A stretch of DNA of 64,000 nt from Clavulina sp. PMI_390 (GCA_015039315.1 WIDE01000088.1:62001-126000), one strand, 5' to 3'; positions 26,187 to 37,666 are shown, numbered from the stretch's first letter. Notes: generated by a model from the sequence alone, not told the origin. Translations and numbers: made by a program.

Positions 26187-26996
26187 TTCGTAATATTGGG
26201 AGATAATCTTTGGGTCTTCAACAGCTGGAGCCAGCTCGGCCGGCCACCACCTTGATCGACGCAGCGGTTCTCAGCCACAAACAGACACTAGAGGACGTAA
26301 ATCGGATATTCCCGATTAATCCAGCGCGCAGGGTCACATGCGTTTCGCATGTATATAGCAGGATGCGAGTAGGATAGATGTGTTTGTACATTGCGGTTGA
26401 TGTTTGGCGAGCACACGCGAGCACCCGTGATCAACTCTACTCTCCCTCAATGAATAGCCCTCTTCCACACTCAGAGCGCGATCAAAATCAAAGCAAATTG
26501 ATATGACTATTCTCTGGAATTCTCAGGAGGCTTAAATGGAGGATTCGTGCACCCTCACCTGCGCGCCTCTTCTGCTCAACACCCGCATATTTCCTCCGCT
26601 CCGGAAATAGTGTTCCCGTCAAAGCACAGAACAAGCCGCCAAGCTTTCAAGCGTCCTCGCGACCATCTTGACTGAAGAAGATTGAGTTGGCTACCATTCT
26701 AAAACTTGGTGTATCGCCCATCAGACAGAGTTGATGCCCAATGATGACGCGCCGGGTATCCGGAGAGTCATATCCTCGATCGCCGTCACGGCTCTTCATA
26801 TCGTCCTCGCCACCCAGCCACTCCTGCCAAGCCTTTGATTCTATCAGCTAGCGGGCAAGGAAGGCCCGCTCATTGGCTATTGGGCTGAATGGTACTACCT
26901 GATAGGAGTCTGCAGTAGTCGAGGCGTCAATCCAAGGCTCGATTCGCCCATCATGATGCCTATCGCACCGAACAACGCCGAATATGACATGCAGTG
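26187..26996. other. Intergenic region between ART-like copies A and B
   Basis: Holds the 3' end of copy A and upstream sequence of copy B. No open frame of interest was found. Confidence 0.5.
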
Positions 26997-27075
26997 CCTA
27001 TAAAACCATCCGCTGCGGAGTACCCAAAAGTTCCCCCAGAGCTGGCTCTCCCTCAGTGTGCACTTGTCTACTTGG
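26997..27075 (+). promoter_or_regulatory. TATA box and conserved leader of ART-like gene B
   Basis: TATAAAA lies about 140 bp before the start codon and is followed by CAGAGCTGGCTCTC, identical to the motif before copy A. Confidence 0.6.
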
Positions 27076-27138
27076 CGTTTTATTTCTCTTGCTCCCTCTA
27101 ACAATAATCACCAACTATCACAAGACTTCAGCACCACG

Positions 27139-28453
27139 ATGTATTTCGCTTCCGTTCCCGTTGTTTTCGTTCTTTCTCTCTCTACTGTCCTTGCTGCTCC
27201 AGCTCATGCGTAAGTGTGTTTTTCCTTCCTACTCTATTGCGGAGAATCTGACCATTTTACAGCCCATCCAAGGTACACTCATTCGTATCAGTAGAACCTA
27301 CTCCTCCTTACCCTATCCGTCCAGGTTCAAGCTCTCGATCGACGGTTGTTCGGTTTTGGCAGCTCAACCACTACGACGACAACCACAGCATCATCAGTGA
27401 GTGAATTCCTATCCGCTTCTCCCTCGATTTTTTACTTTAGGCTAATAGCGGTACATTGGAATCAGTGCCCCGCTATCCCGAAGAGCACCATCCTTCCCGG
27501 AAAGACCTCCCTTCTAGATAAGATCAAGGATATTGTCAAGCGCGAACTCGATGACCCCCACCTGAACAAGCGCCTGACGCCTGGTAACGAGTTTATTGGA
27601 TGGCACGGTACGAATTCGGTAAGTCATGCTTGACATTTAGCAAGTGACGAATGGTCTAATGATATCTGGGACTCGTAGGATACTGCGACCCTTTGGGAAA
27701 CTACGGGATCCGTGGTAAAACCAGTCAGGGACGACGGCTCGGTTGCTGGTACCTCTGGACTGGATGCCGAGCTCGGTCCTGGGCTGTACATATCGGATAC
27801 ACTCTCAGTGTAGGTCTATTTTTGTGATGATTCCACAGCTCGAAGCTGATCGCAGATATTCTGAACAGTGCCGAGTCTGCTGCGACCATCAACGCCCAGA
27901 ACAATGCCGCTACCGGTGCTACCGCCAAGGCCTGCGCCATCTTTGCCAAGTCGTCCACAAACTGGCGCGGAACTGTCGTCAAGGTGTGTACATCACTTCG
28001 CTCGGAGTCCACTCAATCCGATTATTTACTGATGTGAATCACCTTGGGTCTAGGCTCAAATCCCAGAATCCATCCGTGGTAACGCAGCTCAATTTGAGAC
28101 TATGCGTCAGCGTTACATCCCTCTCTTGGGTCTCCCGGGAGACGCTACTTCCCCGAGACTCGGCCCTCTCACTGCGACGAGGAACCAAATGCTTATTCCC
28201 GAGGCCTTGAACCCCGGTCTCGAAGCACAATGCTTCGACGTTGTGAATCTCGTGGCCCAGAACGTCCCCAACACGATCCCACAGGTACATACGCTCATTT
28301 AATGATGACCATACTTTGTGTCCTAACGTCCCTTCTATTGTGTGAAAATAGATCAGCTACACGTCTGACAATATCCTCGCTAGCTGGCTCGTCAATAAGA
28401 ACGACGAGAGCCTCGCAGCTGCCGTCAAGGCCTCCGTCGTCAAAGGCTGTTGA
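27139..28453 (+). CDS. Secreted ADP-ribosyltransferase-like protein, copy B
   Basis: Eight exons: join(27139..27209,27263..27272,27325..27396,27466..27618,27679..27809,27869..27983,28054..28284,28352..28453), 294 residues. Seven of the eight exon lengths are identical to copy A (71, 10, 153, 131, 115, 231, 102 nt); only exon 3 differs (72 against 291 nt). Signal peptide MYFASVPVVFVLSLSTVLAA, dibasic site ALDRRLF, a short poly-Thr linker, then the same core: NEFIGWHGTNS, GPGLYISDTLSVAE, NWRGTVVK, NQMLIPEALNPGLEAQCFD, ending VKGC. The core is very similar to copy A, so the pair arose by tandem duplication with later loss or gain of the linker. The proposed fold is as for copy A and remains inference. 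The gene converges on lipase 1. Confidence 0.78.
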
Positions 28454-29023
28454 GTGGAGAACGACAGCTGGAGATTCTTGGTTTGCTGATGAGTGATATG
28501 ATGGGCACGCATTTTTATCCTTCATATTTTCTTTTGGGACAATGTATCGGAGTGTATGCAGTAGTAGGAGAATATTATACGACCCAACGTTATTTATCCT
28601 CTATATCTTGTGAGAGTGTGTGTGAGAGTCCAAAGGTTGCTCACCCTGACCGAGGAAAAACGGCGTCCCGAACGGCTTGTCCTATACACACGCGAACGCG
28701 TTGAGCACGTTGCTGAAAGCAGGCTTGCTAGGAAAATCGACAAGTTGCATGACAAAGACACCACGAGTCCATTTCCGTTCAAGCTTTAAGCTATCTTCGT
28801 AGGAGAAGCTGAGAGTTGATCTTAGTCGCAAATGGAAATTCTCGCGTTTGAACGTGGATATGTTACCACCAGGAAGGGATTGATCGGATGCTCACAACCT
28901 CATGTAATTATGGCCCCAAAAAGAAAAGTCCATTACTAAAAGTAATCGCGGCGTACAATGTCCAAATCTCAATGAAAAGATATCAAAAGTAGATACTCCG
29001 CTAAACATCTACACGACTGATAT
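28454..29023. other. Convergent intergenic region
   Basis: Lies between the stops of ART-like copy B and lipase 1. The part from about 28913 is repeated near 34351-34446, marking one end of the lipase segmental duplication. Confidence 0.6.
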
Positions 29024-31200
29024 CTAGATATTACTGCCGGCCGGGCACGCACTACGTCCCATCCTTTGAGATCGAAGTATCAGTCAGTCTGAACGAGAAA
29101 TAGTGAAGCTATGGCAACATACCTGAGTCCGGTGTATGGACCACCGTGGTCAGAAAGGGAGTCGTCAATGGTGTCATTGCTGTCAGAGCAATTCTGGAAC
29201 GGGACACGCAATGTTAGCGATGGCATGATAACTAGCCAATTGATTGTTGGGATGACTTACCCCATTTTCCTGGCCAGGGCAGAATACAGTATCGTTTGGC
29301 GCATCGGGCTGCACGAAGACTTCTCCAGAGGGGTGGACGAAACCCAAGAACTCTGGAGGAATAGTAGGGACTGCGGCACGGAGAAAAACATCAGCTAAGG
29401 TCCAGCAAATCACTAATGCGGGGAAACATCACTCACTCGGATCGTGCTTATTATGCATATGTCGAAGGTCGGGAAGCTAATGGAAGGTTTGAGTCGCTGC
29501 TGCGGTATCACAGCATAAAGAAGCAGCTTACATTGGCATCAACGAAGTCAGCCCATGCCTGGTTACCAACTCGCGGAAGGCCGAACACGACCGTGGAGAT
29601 GTTGGTATTGGCAAGGTTTTGTTTGAGGAACGTGGATGTCATGGCTGTTCATATAAGAACGTGTTATTAGCACTTCGACACTGGGAGATAGGTCTGGCAC
29701 TAGATACTTACTTGCGAGCGCAGCACCCAAGCTGTGGCCAGACACCAACACGGTGTTGGCCTGATGGCAAGGTTAGCACTGAGACCAGGTCAATCTATCA
29801 CCAAATGAACTCACATTATTGTCCGACAACGCCTTCTGCACCGTGCTCAGGATGAGATCGGCGGTAAGGGCGAAGGTCTTGCCGAAACCATCGTGCACTT
29901 CTATGCCGGATGGTGCATTCGGGAAGAAGGTGGTATTGAGATCCTTCCGAATGAACTGGGCATCAATGGCGAGCGAGAAGGGATCCTGCGAATTGGTGCC
30001 TTCATGAGCGACGACGATTGCGTTGGAGGCAGGGTCATGTCCAACAAAGACTAGTATCGAGCAAGAAGTGGGAATGATGATTAGTGCCAATATCTTGGCA
30101 GCTGCGGAGGCAAACCAATCGGAAACTTACACCGTGGTGTCGAACCCCCATCGCCACCTGTCAGAATGTAATCGATTGTCGGGAGAGCGACCTGGGGCTC
30201 AGAGCAGTAGGCTGCTTGGGCTAAGAGTGCATGTTGGTGGAAGGCGTTGACAGAGTCATTCGACAAGACGGTGACCGAAGCACTGTTGCTGCGGATCACT
30301 GGACGAGACACAGGATAAGAAAGAACGAGAGAGGCTTGAATAGCCAAAATAAATCCGCTTAGAAACATAATTCAAAAAAGCTCCAGGCTTCAAAGGCGAC
30401 TAGCGCACGGAACGAGAAGAAAAAGAAAGAGAAGATAAAAAGAACAAAAACAAGGGGCGGGGGAGGGATCAGGTCGAAGGCTCGGCCACTCAGTCCTTAT
30501 AGTGCTCAGGTTGTCGCTGATCATAGTGTATTTCCGCCAATATGGTAGCGTCGCAGCTATTGATGATGGCGGGAGTGTCAAGGTTATCGAATCAGCAGCG
30601 CCTTTGATTAATGATGTGGGTCGGCGGGAAGATCACTTTTGATTGGACGTGTTGTTATGTGCATTCATTTGCTTCCAGGCCACCGCGTCTACCAAGCGAA
30701 ACGAAATCTTTGTGCACCGGGCCAATACCGTCCGCCCCGTCCGCCCATTATGAACGGGAGGTATGAGATAGTCACCTGTCCAATCTCGGCGCCTGTATTC
30801 GTTGACGGCCATTTTCTGGGTTATTGTCTCACCTGTTGACGCTGAGAGTGGCGCCTCTATGCACTTATACTCTACAATGACTCATACTAATGACAGTCTC
30901 TGGTGCGTGTTGGAGAGTTCGTGAATCTGTTCTTTGGGGATCTCCCAACCAACGATTTGACTGTGGAAATCAGATCAATCATCTCTCATGGCTCTGACCA
31001 TGGGCACCTGAGCCCGCTGCCCTGAGATTCACGGCTGTAGTTGAAATCATCAAATGAGATCGCTCCGATCTCACTTTAGGCCCTCTTCGGAGCCCTGACC
31101 CCTTCAGCAGCTCTACACTTGATCCCTACTAGCCCAATCACACGCGAGTCTATCGTCCATCATTCCATCGGACAAATGCTTCATGATGAGTCATTCACCT
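28913..31200. repeat. Segmental duplication, unit 1
   Basis: Sequence from about 28913 to about 31200 matches about 34351-36640 in the same orientation. It includes the whole lipase gene, its 3' flank (cccaaaaagaaaagtccatta against ccccaaaagaaaagtccatt) and over 800 bp upstream (for example gatcacttttgattggac and tcatctctcatggctctgac in both). Ends were judged by eye. Confidence 0.75.
29024..30368 (-). CDS. Secreted class-3 lipase, copy 1
   Basis: Eight exons: complement(join(29024..29063,29123..29193,29261..29370,29437..29476,29532..29644,29712..29760,29815..30050,30131..30368)), 298 residues. It should hydrolyse lipid or ester bonds outside the cell. A signal peptide (MFLSGFILAIQASLVLSYP) is followed by HQHALLAQAAYCS, an alpha/beta-hydrolase core (NAIVVAHEGTNSQDP, DAQFIRKDLNTTFFP), and the nucleophile elbow VLVSGHSLGAALA. 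The catalytic Asp lies in HNKHDPIPTIPP and the catalytic His in LSDHGGPYTGL, so the Ser-Asp-His triad is complete. It ends RSACPAGSNI. The fold matches Lipase_3 enzymes such as Rhizomucor lipase and fungal feruloyl esterases; substrate is not predictable. A reverse-strand TATAAGGACTGAG about 130 bp upstream is shared with copy 2. Confidence 0.92.
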
Positions 31201-32568
31201 CGCTGGAAGAGTTATACTTTTCATCCTTGTGTCACACACGGGATTTGAACTCAGGAATATACCTCACTGATACCATTGATAGTATAATATGACTAAGCCG
31301 ACCTTGAGCGCCACTGTATTCTTCAGAGCCATGCCATTTCAACTGAGAGGGGGGGATCGCTGATACCTCTTATAGACTCAAAGCGTTCAGGTCATCATGA
31401 AAGCAGGAACGCTTCAATCCATGAGCTAAATTCCATTCACAGCTGCCTGTCGCCTCCAGCTCTCTTGGAATTTCCCATTTCGCCATAACAGATAAGAATG
31501 ACGAGTGAGGAAATAAATGAAATATGTCGCTTCATTATGATGCACCTCTTCTTCATATTGTTTGCTTTCTCCATATTGGTCTTAACTTCACCCGTTTCTC
31601 TTCCGTAGCAAGCATTTGCCTCGATGAAATCACCCACGTCATCTGATACTTTCTGACAGGCGTTTTCTTTCCGCTCGCCTGTTAGTGTATTTGGCCCACT
31701 TGCTACTGACTCCCATCGAACACCGAAGTGACCGATCGAGATCATATCCACAGCGTCTACCGGAAATCTACGTTGAATCCCATAATCACATGAGTTTGGG
31801 GTGGCGCCTCACCACGTAGTAGTTGTGGAAGATCGATTCGTGGTGCCCCATTGAGCTTCGCGGGCCCAGAGCTAACCCTCCATCTCTTTGAAGTACGTCA
31901 TTCAATACAGTGGCCGAAAGAAAGTCTATTGATGAATTTGAAGTCGCCGTGAAGCAACGACACTCCGCTCTGCATATCACTTCATCGGGTGCTTATGGAA
32001 TCTCCAAAGTAGCATCGAGACCTAACAATTCCACTGTCTCTACCTTCACTCTGCTGCCCCAACCCGAAATGTCAATCCGCAGTATTGGCGCCCGCGCCTA
32101 ACCGTGGCTCACAATCCAATGCGGTGAGAGTTAATATCTCGGCATGATTGACACCTCGCCAATGCGCACTTTCGAAGACCCTTTAGCGTGCACATGCAAG
32201 TCGCGTGGATCTCATTAATCTGGTAGCATCGGTCAGGGCAGACGCCCTTATTTGAGACATAAATGGCTTTCGTGGTTCTCTTTTAAGGAGCAAATTTCCC
32301 TCCATTCAGTGGCTTCCACGTTCCCATCTGGCCGTGAAAGTGCCGAATCGTACGAGACGTCCTATATGATCTATCCTTGAGACCGCTTCCGATAGTTGAG
32401 CAAGGATTCGGTCCTCACTCACTACTTGAGACTACCCTGTATCGCTCAGTAGCGAATTCCGGCAGGTACTCTAGCCAGGATGATTCCGGATCAATTTTTA
32501 TCATGGGGGGTGATTTTATCTCGATTTTACTAAGAGCTTGCGATGACTTTCTGACGGCTACATTCTAG
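30369..32568. other. Upstream of lipase 1 and spacer before the kinase
   Basis: The first 800 bp or so is the duplicated lipase promoter region. From about 31200 the sequence is unique. A tRNA-like stretch lies near 31231-31310. Open frames at 31437-31751 and 31910-32101 are short and unrecognised. Confidence 0.5.
31231..31310 (-). other. tRNA-like (possible SINE-type) sequence
   Basis: On the minus strand GAGTTCAAATCCC fits a polymerase III B box, and CGGCTTAGTCA about 45 bases before it resembles an A box. The stems of a functional tRNA do not form (CTGAG does not pair with CCCGT). It may be a decayed tRNA-derived element or chance. Confidence 0.2.
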
Positions 32569-34081
32569 CGCCGGACTCGCGCTGCAGTTCTCACTCCCCA
32601 AGCTCATGCTCCTGCACAGGTGTGTTTACCCATTGTTCATCACGGTGTTCTTTACATTAAGGGAGCTCTGAATTTTTAGTTGGCCAACCCTGGAGAGCTC
32701 AAGCAATATGGTATCCCAACACTGCAGCTACAGATGTCAGAAATGCTGGGGATAGACCCGCAATTCGATGCGTCAAAGCTTACTCAAGATGAACGAACGC
32801 CCTTTCTGAATCAAATTCACGATGTAAGTTAGCAAGATTCAGGCTCCAGTCTCGCTGAGTATAGCTCCTTACCCTCCCAAAGGCCGTAAAGAAATATTCG
32901 TCCGACTCCGCCATGCGCAGTCTGGCTTTACGATGTCTCCAAGATTTCTGTTTCTACTTCTGCTCTCTCCCTGCTGCATTCAGACTCTACAGCGTCAGAA
33001 TCGAGAGGACCACACCAATGGGGCGAGGTGGCGAGGCTACAACTTATCGTGGCGTAATGGACGGAAAAAATGTGGTCATTCGGGAGGTATTTATGACAAC
33101 AGCAGAATGGCAAGGGCCTATTGGGAAGGAAATTGCTAAAGTAAGGGAACCTTTGCTGAATTTTACTCTACAACGTCTGATGAATCATGGCTAGTTCAGC
33201 TTGTACATCGGGAGGCCATTACGCATTCCCAACTGGATCATGAAAATATTCTCCGTTTTTTGGGAATATATCATGAAGCTGATGATTCGCCTCCACTGAC
33301 TATCGTCCCACATATTCCGGGAGGCTCCCTACAAGCCTTACTAACTCCTGAGAAAATGCTTGGCGCATCCAAGTTCCAAAGCATCGTAAGCTGCTGGTTG
33401 ATGCTTTGAGGGATCTATCGTCTCACCACGATCTCGGTTAATCAACGATCTAGCTTCTAGGCATCAACAAAGGGATTATTTATCTTCATTCTCTCCAACC
33501 ACCGGTGATCCATGGAGACCTGCATCCTGTGGGTGTGCTCTCAAAGCTTTCGTCTCTATTCATCATCTGACGAGAACATTTGGTATTACTAGGGAAATGT
33601 TCTGCTCGACGAAAATGGCTGCCCATATCTGTGTGATTTTGGGCAGAGTCGTATTCGTCATGAGGTCACTCGAACCCGAACAAAGCAACAAGCAGGTGGC
33701 AAAGCTCGTTTTCTGGCTCCAGAGTTAACTGAGAGCTCAATAGACCGGTTTCGCACCAGTTGGAAAAGTGACATCTACGCCTTTGCCATGCTCTCGCTAA
33801 ACATGTGGACTGGGGAAAAGCCCTTCTCGGACATTGAGCTCGAATGGCAAGTGTCCTCTAAATTGGTCAAAGGTGCACGGCCGAAGAAGCCCAGAAATAC
33901 TTCTATCCAAATCAATCTTGACAAATCAGTGGAAAATGCGTTTTGGAACCTCCTTATGAAGATGTGGGCCCAAGATCCGGATTCACGTCCGACCAGTGAG
34001 ACGGTCTCAGAGCGCTTGAAGGAAATATTCGAAGGCCACGTGTCACATCCTACAATTCCCGGGTGCTGCATTATAATGTAG
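32569..34081 (+). CDS. TKL-type protein kinase with C-terminal CaaX box, 5' end unresolved
   Basis: Exons recognised: join(<32569..32619,32680..32823,32883..33140,33200..33385,33454..33528,33593..34081). The N-terminal helical region (LANPGELKQYGIPTLQLQ) leads into a kinase domain: Gly-rich loop MGRGGEATTYRGV, a beta-3 strand NVVIREVF where the usual Lys is Arg, catalytic loop VIHGDLHPGNVLL (HGD for HRD, Asp and Asn kept), activation segment CDFGQSRIR, and SDIYAFAMLSLNMWTGEKPF. This is the style of basidiomycete tyrosine-kinase-like families. The protein ends PGCCIIM, and CIIM is a prenylation (CaaX) signal, so membrane attachment is predicted. No start codon was found in frame: a TAG at 32566-32568 sits exactly where the first exon would begin and may be a splice acceptor or a true stop. 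It lies between the two lipase copies. Confidence 0.72.
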
Positions 34082-34350
34082 TCGAGAACAAAGCGGCCCA
34101 GGAAAGGGTTTGCATGAACTCGGAAATCAACTGCATGAGTACACATCTTGAGCTCTCTTCCTCCTTGCATGCTATATCAGGGATAGTCGCAGGGGGTGAC
34201 AGCTAGTGTCTCAAGAGATTTAGCGAGTCAGTGGTGAACCAGACAATCCCGTACTGCCGGATACTCTGCTCAAGGAAAGTCATAATGCGCCCCATCAGCA
34301 CGAGAGCTCTATTGCGTGAGGATCCAGGACTTGGATAGTCATGTGTATGC

Positions 34351-36640
34351 GCCCCAAAAGAAAAGTCCATTATTAAAAAAATAGTGGCATACAATATCTA
34401 AAAAGATAATAAAAAAAATCTCAAAGGTGAAAAATCCGCCAAGCATCCAATTAATTAGTGTCTATGTATTGCTACCAGCAGGGCAGGCACTCCGTCCCAT
34501 CCTTTGAAATCGAAATATCAGCGACATCAAATGAGAGAGATGCGAAGAGCAAGGTGACATACTGTAATCCAGTATACGGACCAAGGTGGTCAGGAATCGA
34601 GGCGTCAATCGCTTCATTGCTATCCGAGCAATTCTACAATAGCACATGTGATTTTAGTAAATGCACAGCCAGTAAACCGAACGTTGTGGTGACTAACCGA
34701 ATTTTCTTGACCAGGGCAGAATACGGTGTCGTTGGGGGAGTTAGGTTGCACGTAAACTTCTCCAGATGGGTGGACGAAACCCAAGAGCTCGGGAGGGACT
34801 GTAGGGACTGTGGGAGGGAACAATCAGCTGAAATGTCCCACGTAGATAGGTCGAAGGTATCACTAACCTGGATCGTTCTTATTGTGCATATGGCGGAGGT
34901 CGGGGAGCTGGTGGGAAGTCTCAGGGTCAGAAAATACCGTAAGACTGCTATTTTTAGGGACAACTTACCGTAGCATCAACAAAATCAGCCCATGCCTGAT
35001 TCCCTACTCTCGGGAGACCAAATACAACAGTAGAAATGTTGGTGTTGGCAAGGTTTTCTTTGAGGAACACTGCGGTCATAGCTATTCAGGCATGAGTTGT
35101 CAGCGCCCTAGCATCGCGAGAAGCTCAGGGCATCAGATACATACTTGCCAACGCAGCGCCCAAACTATGGCCAGATACCAACACAGTGTTCGCCTGATGG
35201 AAGAGTTAGCGAGAGGGGAGTTAATATATCGCCAAACCAACTCACGTTATTGTCCGACAACCCCTTCTGTACTGTGCTCAGAATTTGATCGGCCGTCAAG
35301 GCGAACGTCTTAGCGAAGCCATCATGAACCTCCACGCCGGATGGCGCGCTCGGGAACAAGGTGGTGTTGATGTCCGTCCGGATGAACTGGGCATCGATAG
35401 CAACTGAGAACGGATCCTCTGCGTTGGTGCCTTCATGAGCAACAACAATTGCATTGGAGGCAGGGTCACGCCCAACGAAGACTAGTGCCAGGAAAAGCAT
35501 AGAGTGGGGCAACGATGAGTGTCGATGTCTTGGCTGTAATTAAGGTGAATCATTCGGAAACTCACATCGGGGCGTAGTTCCTCCATCGCCACCTGTCAGA
35601 ATATAATCGATTGTCGGGAGAGCAATTTGGGGGGAGGAGCAATACGCTGCTTGGGACAAGAGGGCATGTTCGTGGAAGGTGTCGACGGAGTCTGTTGACA
35701 AGACGGAGACTGAAGCACTGTTGCCGCGGGCAATTGGGCGAGATACAGGATAAGAAAGAACGAGAGAGGCTTGGATGGCCAGAATAAATCCGTTTAAAAA
35801 CATAATTCAGAAAGCTCCAGGCTTTAGAGGCGGCTAGCGCACGAGAAGAGAAGACGAAGAAAGGAAAAGGAAGAAACGGAGGGACTGAGAGGGGTGAGGA
35901 TGAAAGCTCGGCTGCTCAGTCCTTATTATAGTTCTTTGGTTGTCTCTGATCATAGTAGATTTCCGTCAATATGGTAGCTTCACGGCGTTTATTAATCGCG
36001 AGAATGTCAAGGTTTTCGAATCAGCGCAGGTTTTGATGAATGATGTCGGTTGGGAGGATCACTTTTGATTGGACTTGTTGTTATGTGCATTGGATTGCTT
36101 TCCGACGCTTCGCCCCCACCTTAGGCGTCTTGCCCAAGACCCTAGTTATGAAGTCGCTATGGCCTTCCATCCAGAGTCTTACTGAAAACAGTCGGGGTTG
36201 CGTATCGAATCACTTTACTTCAGTGACTGGGCTCTTTGGCCTGTTCTCGTCCCAGATCATCACACGTGACCGATAGCTTGGCGCTAGCCTTTTTGTTATT
36301 TTTATCCTACCGACCTATGACAGTGTCTAAAGCGCGCGAAGAGTTCCCAAAAACCTCATCCTAGGGCGCCCCCACTCAACAATCTGACCGCGAACATCAG
36401 ATCAATCTATCATCTCTCATGGCTCTGACCCTGAAAGCCAGAGCCCGCGGCCCCAAGTGTCACATCTCAGGTCAAACGATCAAAAATAGATCCCCCAGAT
36501 CTGAGTCGAACCTCTCCAGAGCCTCAAGCGCCTCGGCATCGCCACACTTGATCTGTCCCTCGATCAGTCAAGCCTATCTCCCATCAGTCAAATGCTGTGC
36601 CACTAGTCATTCAACCCACTCGGGGGCTAGCAGAATTCGC
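34351..36640. repeat. Segmental duplication, unit 2
   Basis: Second copy of the lipase-bearing segment (see 28913-31200). Its upstream end runs to about 36640, just before the decayed ART-like copy C. Confidence 0.75.
34462..35803 (-). CDS. Secreted class-3 lipase, copy 2
   Basis: Eight exons: complement(join(34462..34501,34563..34633,34698..34807,34868..34907,34969..35081,35145..35193,35246..35481,35566..35803)), 298 residues. All eight exon lengths equal those of copy 1. Signal peptide MFLNGFILAIQASLVLSYP, nucleophile elbow GHSLG, Asp in HNKNDPVPTVPP and His in IPDHLGPYTGLQ keep the catalytic triad. Differences from copy 1 are scattered substitutions with no break, so both look functional. 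Its promoter differs from copy 1 mainly around the TATA region (TATAATAAGGACTGAG here). Diversification of substrate range or expression is possible but not shown. Confidence 0.92.
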
Positions 36641-36965
36641 TTCCATTCCCCTGCAGTATTTGTCCTAGAAAATGACATCAGTGATGTCGCTCTTGCCATG
36701 CTGTGACTAAGTCGAGGTCGAAGGCCACTGCACCTCTTCAGTGCCAGCAGTGTTCAGTGGCAACGCGATCCCTTGATCCATCCTATCCGCTGTAGAGAAG
36801 CCCAAAGCCACCTCTGGAGACATAAGGACAGCATGAAAGAACTCTTCATCCTTGAGCTGGTTCTCCCATACATCTGCCCAGTAGCCGTCGTCTCGCCTAA
36901 AGTCGCCCTCACTGTTAACGAATAGCAACAGCGGCTGGGGAAGAATTCATCTGTCAACTTTTATT
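35804..36965. other. Divergent spacer between lipase 2 and ART-like copy C
   Basis: The first part is the duplicated lipase promoter region (to about 36640). The rest has no recognised gene. Confidence 0.5.
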
Positions 36966-37666
36966 ATGCAACTTTCATCCGCTTTAGCCGTCTGCTTCAT
37001 GTTGACGGTAGCTTCTTGCGCCCCCGTTCCGCGACAGTAAGCGTTCATTCAATGAAATATCTCGTGGCATTTCATATCGTTATGCATAGGACTTGCAAGG
37101 TAGGAACAAGGTCCACCTTGCACATATGTTTCCGCTTCCAGGGCATATACTCAAGCCCTTCTGTACTAAAGCCCAGTTCTACAACCTGCTTCTCGGCTTT
37201 TCCATCTAGCTCTTTGCCATACTCACTAATGCCAGCCAGTCCGTCCCCTCTTTCGCCTGCACTGGAGGCCCGAGTATGTTGTTCACCCAAGACTTGGAAC
37301 TAATCCTGTACTGAAAACATCCTTGTGATACGTATAGTCCACCCCTGTCCTCACAGGCACTGTGGCTCCCTCTGATATTTCGTTCTTTGACAGCGTCAAA
37401 GACATCATAGAGCAGGTTCTTGGCGCGAGGCATTCTCTCAAGCGAGAATATATGGGATCTAATGATGACAACGGCGTAAGTGGGAATGTTATTCATATCC
37501 GGTCAGGATACTTGCTGACGACGCCTTCACGGATCCATTTATGCAGCTCTCGACCATGCCTATAACAAAAGCTTGGGCGCTAGTACATGAGCATTCAGAA
37601 CTTAGAGCGCTCAATGTGGGTCTTCTTCTTCATGAGATGCCAATATCCAATTCTGGAGATGACTAG
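36966..37666 (+). pseudogene. Decayed or diverged ART-like copy C
   Basis: The first exon (36966-37036) is 71 nt, encodes a signal peptide (MQLSSALAVCFMLTVASCAP) and is followed by a 10-nt second exon (37090-37099), exactly the lengths of copies A and B. After a Ser/Pro-rich stretch with an in-frame stop at about 37301, an exon at 37357-37475 reads SFFDSVKDIIEQVLGARHSL, matching SLLDKIKDIVKRELDDPHLN of copy B. At the point where A and B have WHGTN this copy has only SNDDNG. A last open segment (about 37535-37666) reads ITKAWALVHEHSELRALN, which I align loosely with the AKACAIFAKSS region. The Gly-Leu-Tyr motif and the Cys-containing C-terminus are missing. It is either a pseudogene or a strongly diverged secreted protein. 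Confidence 0.55.

Noticed and set aside
31231..31310. Functional tRNA gene
   Set aside because: A- and B-box-like stretches exist but the acceptor and T stems do not pair.
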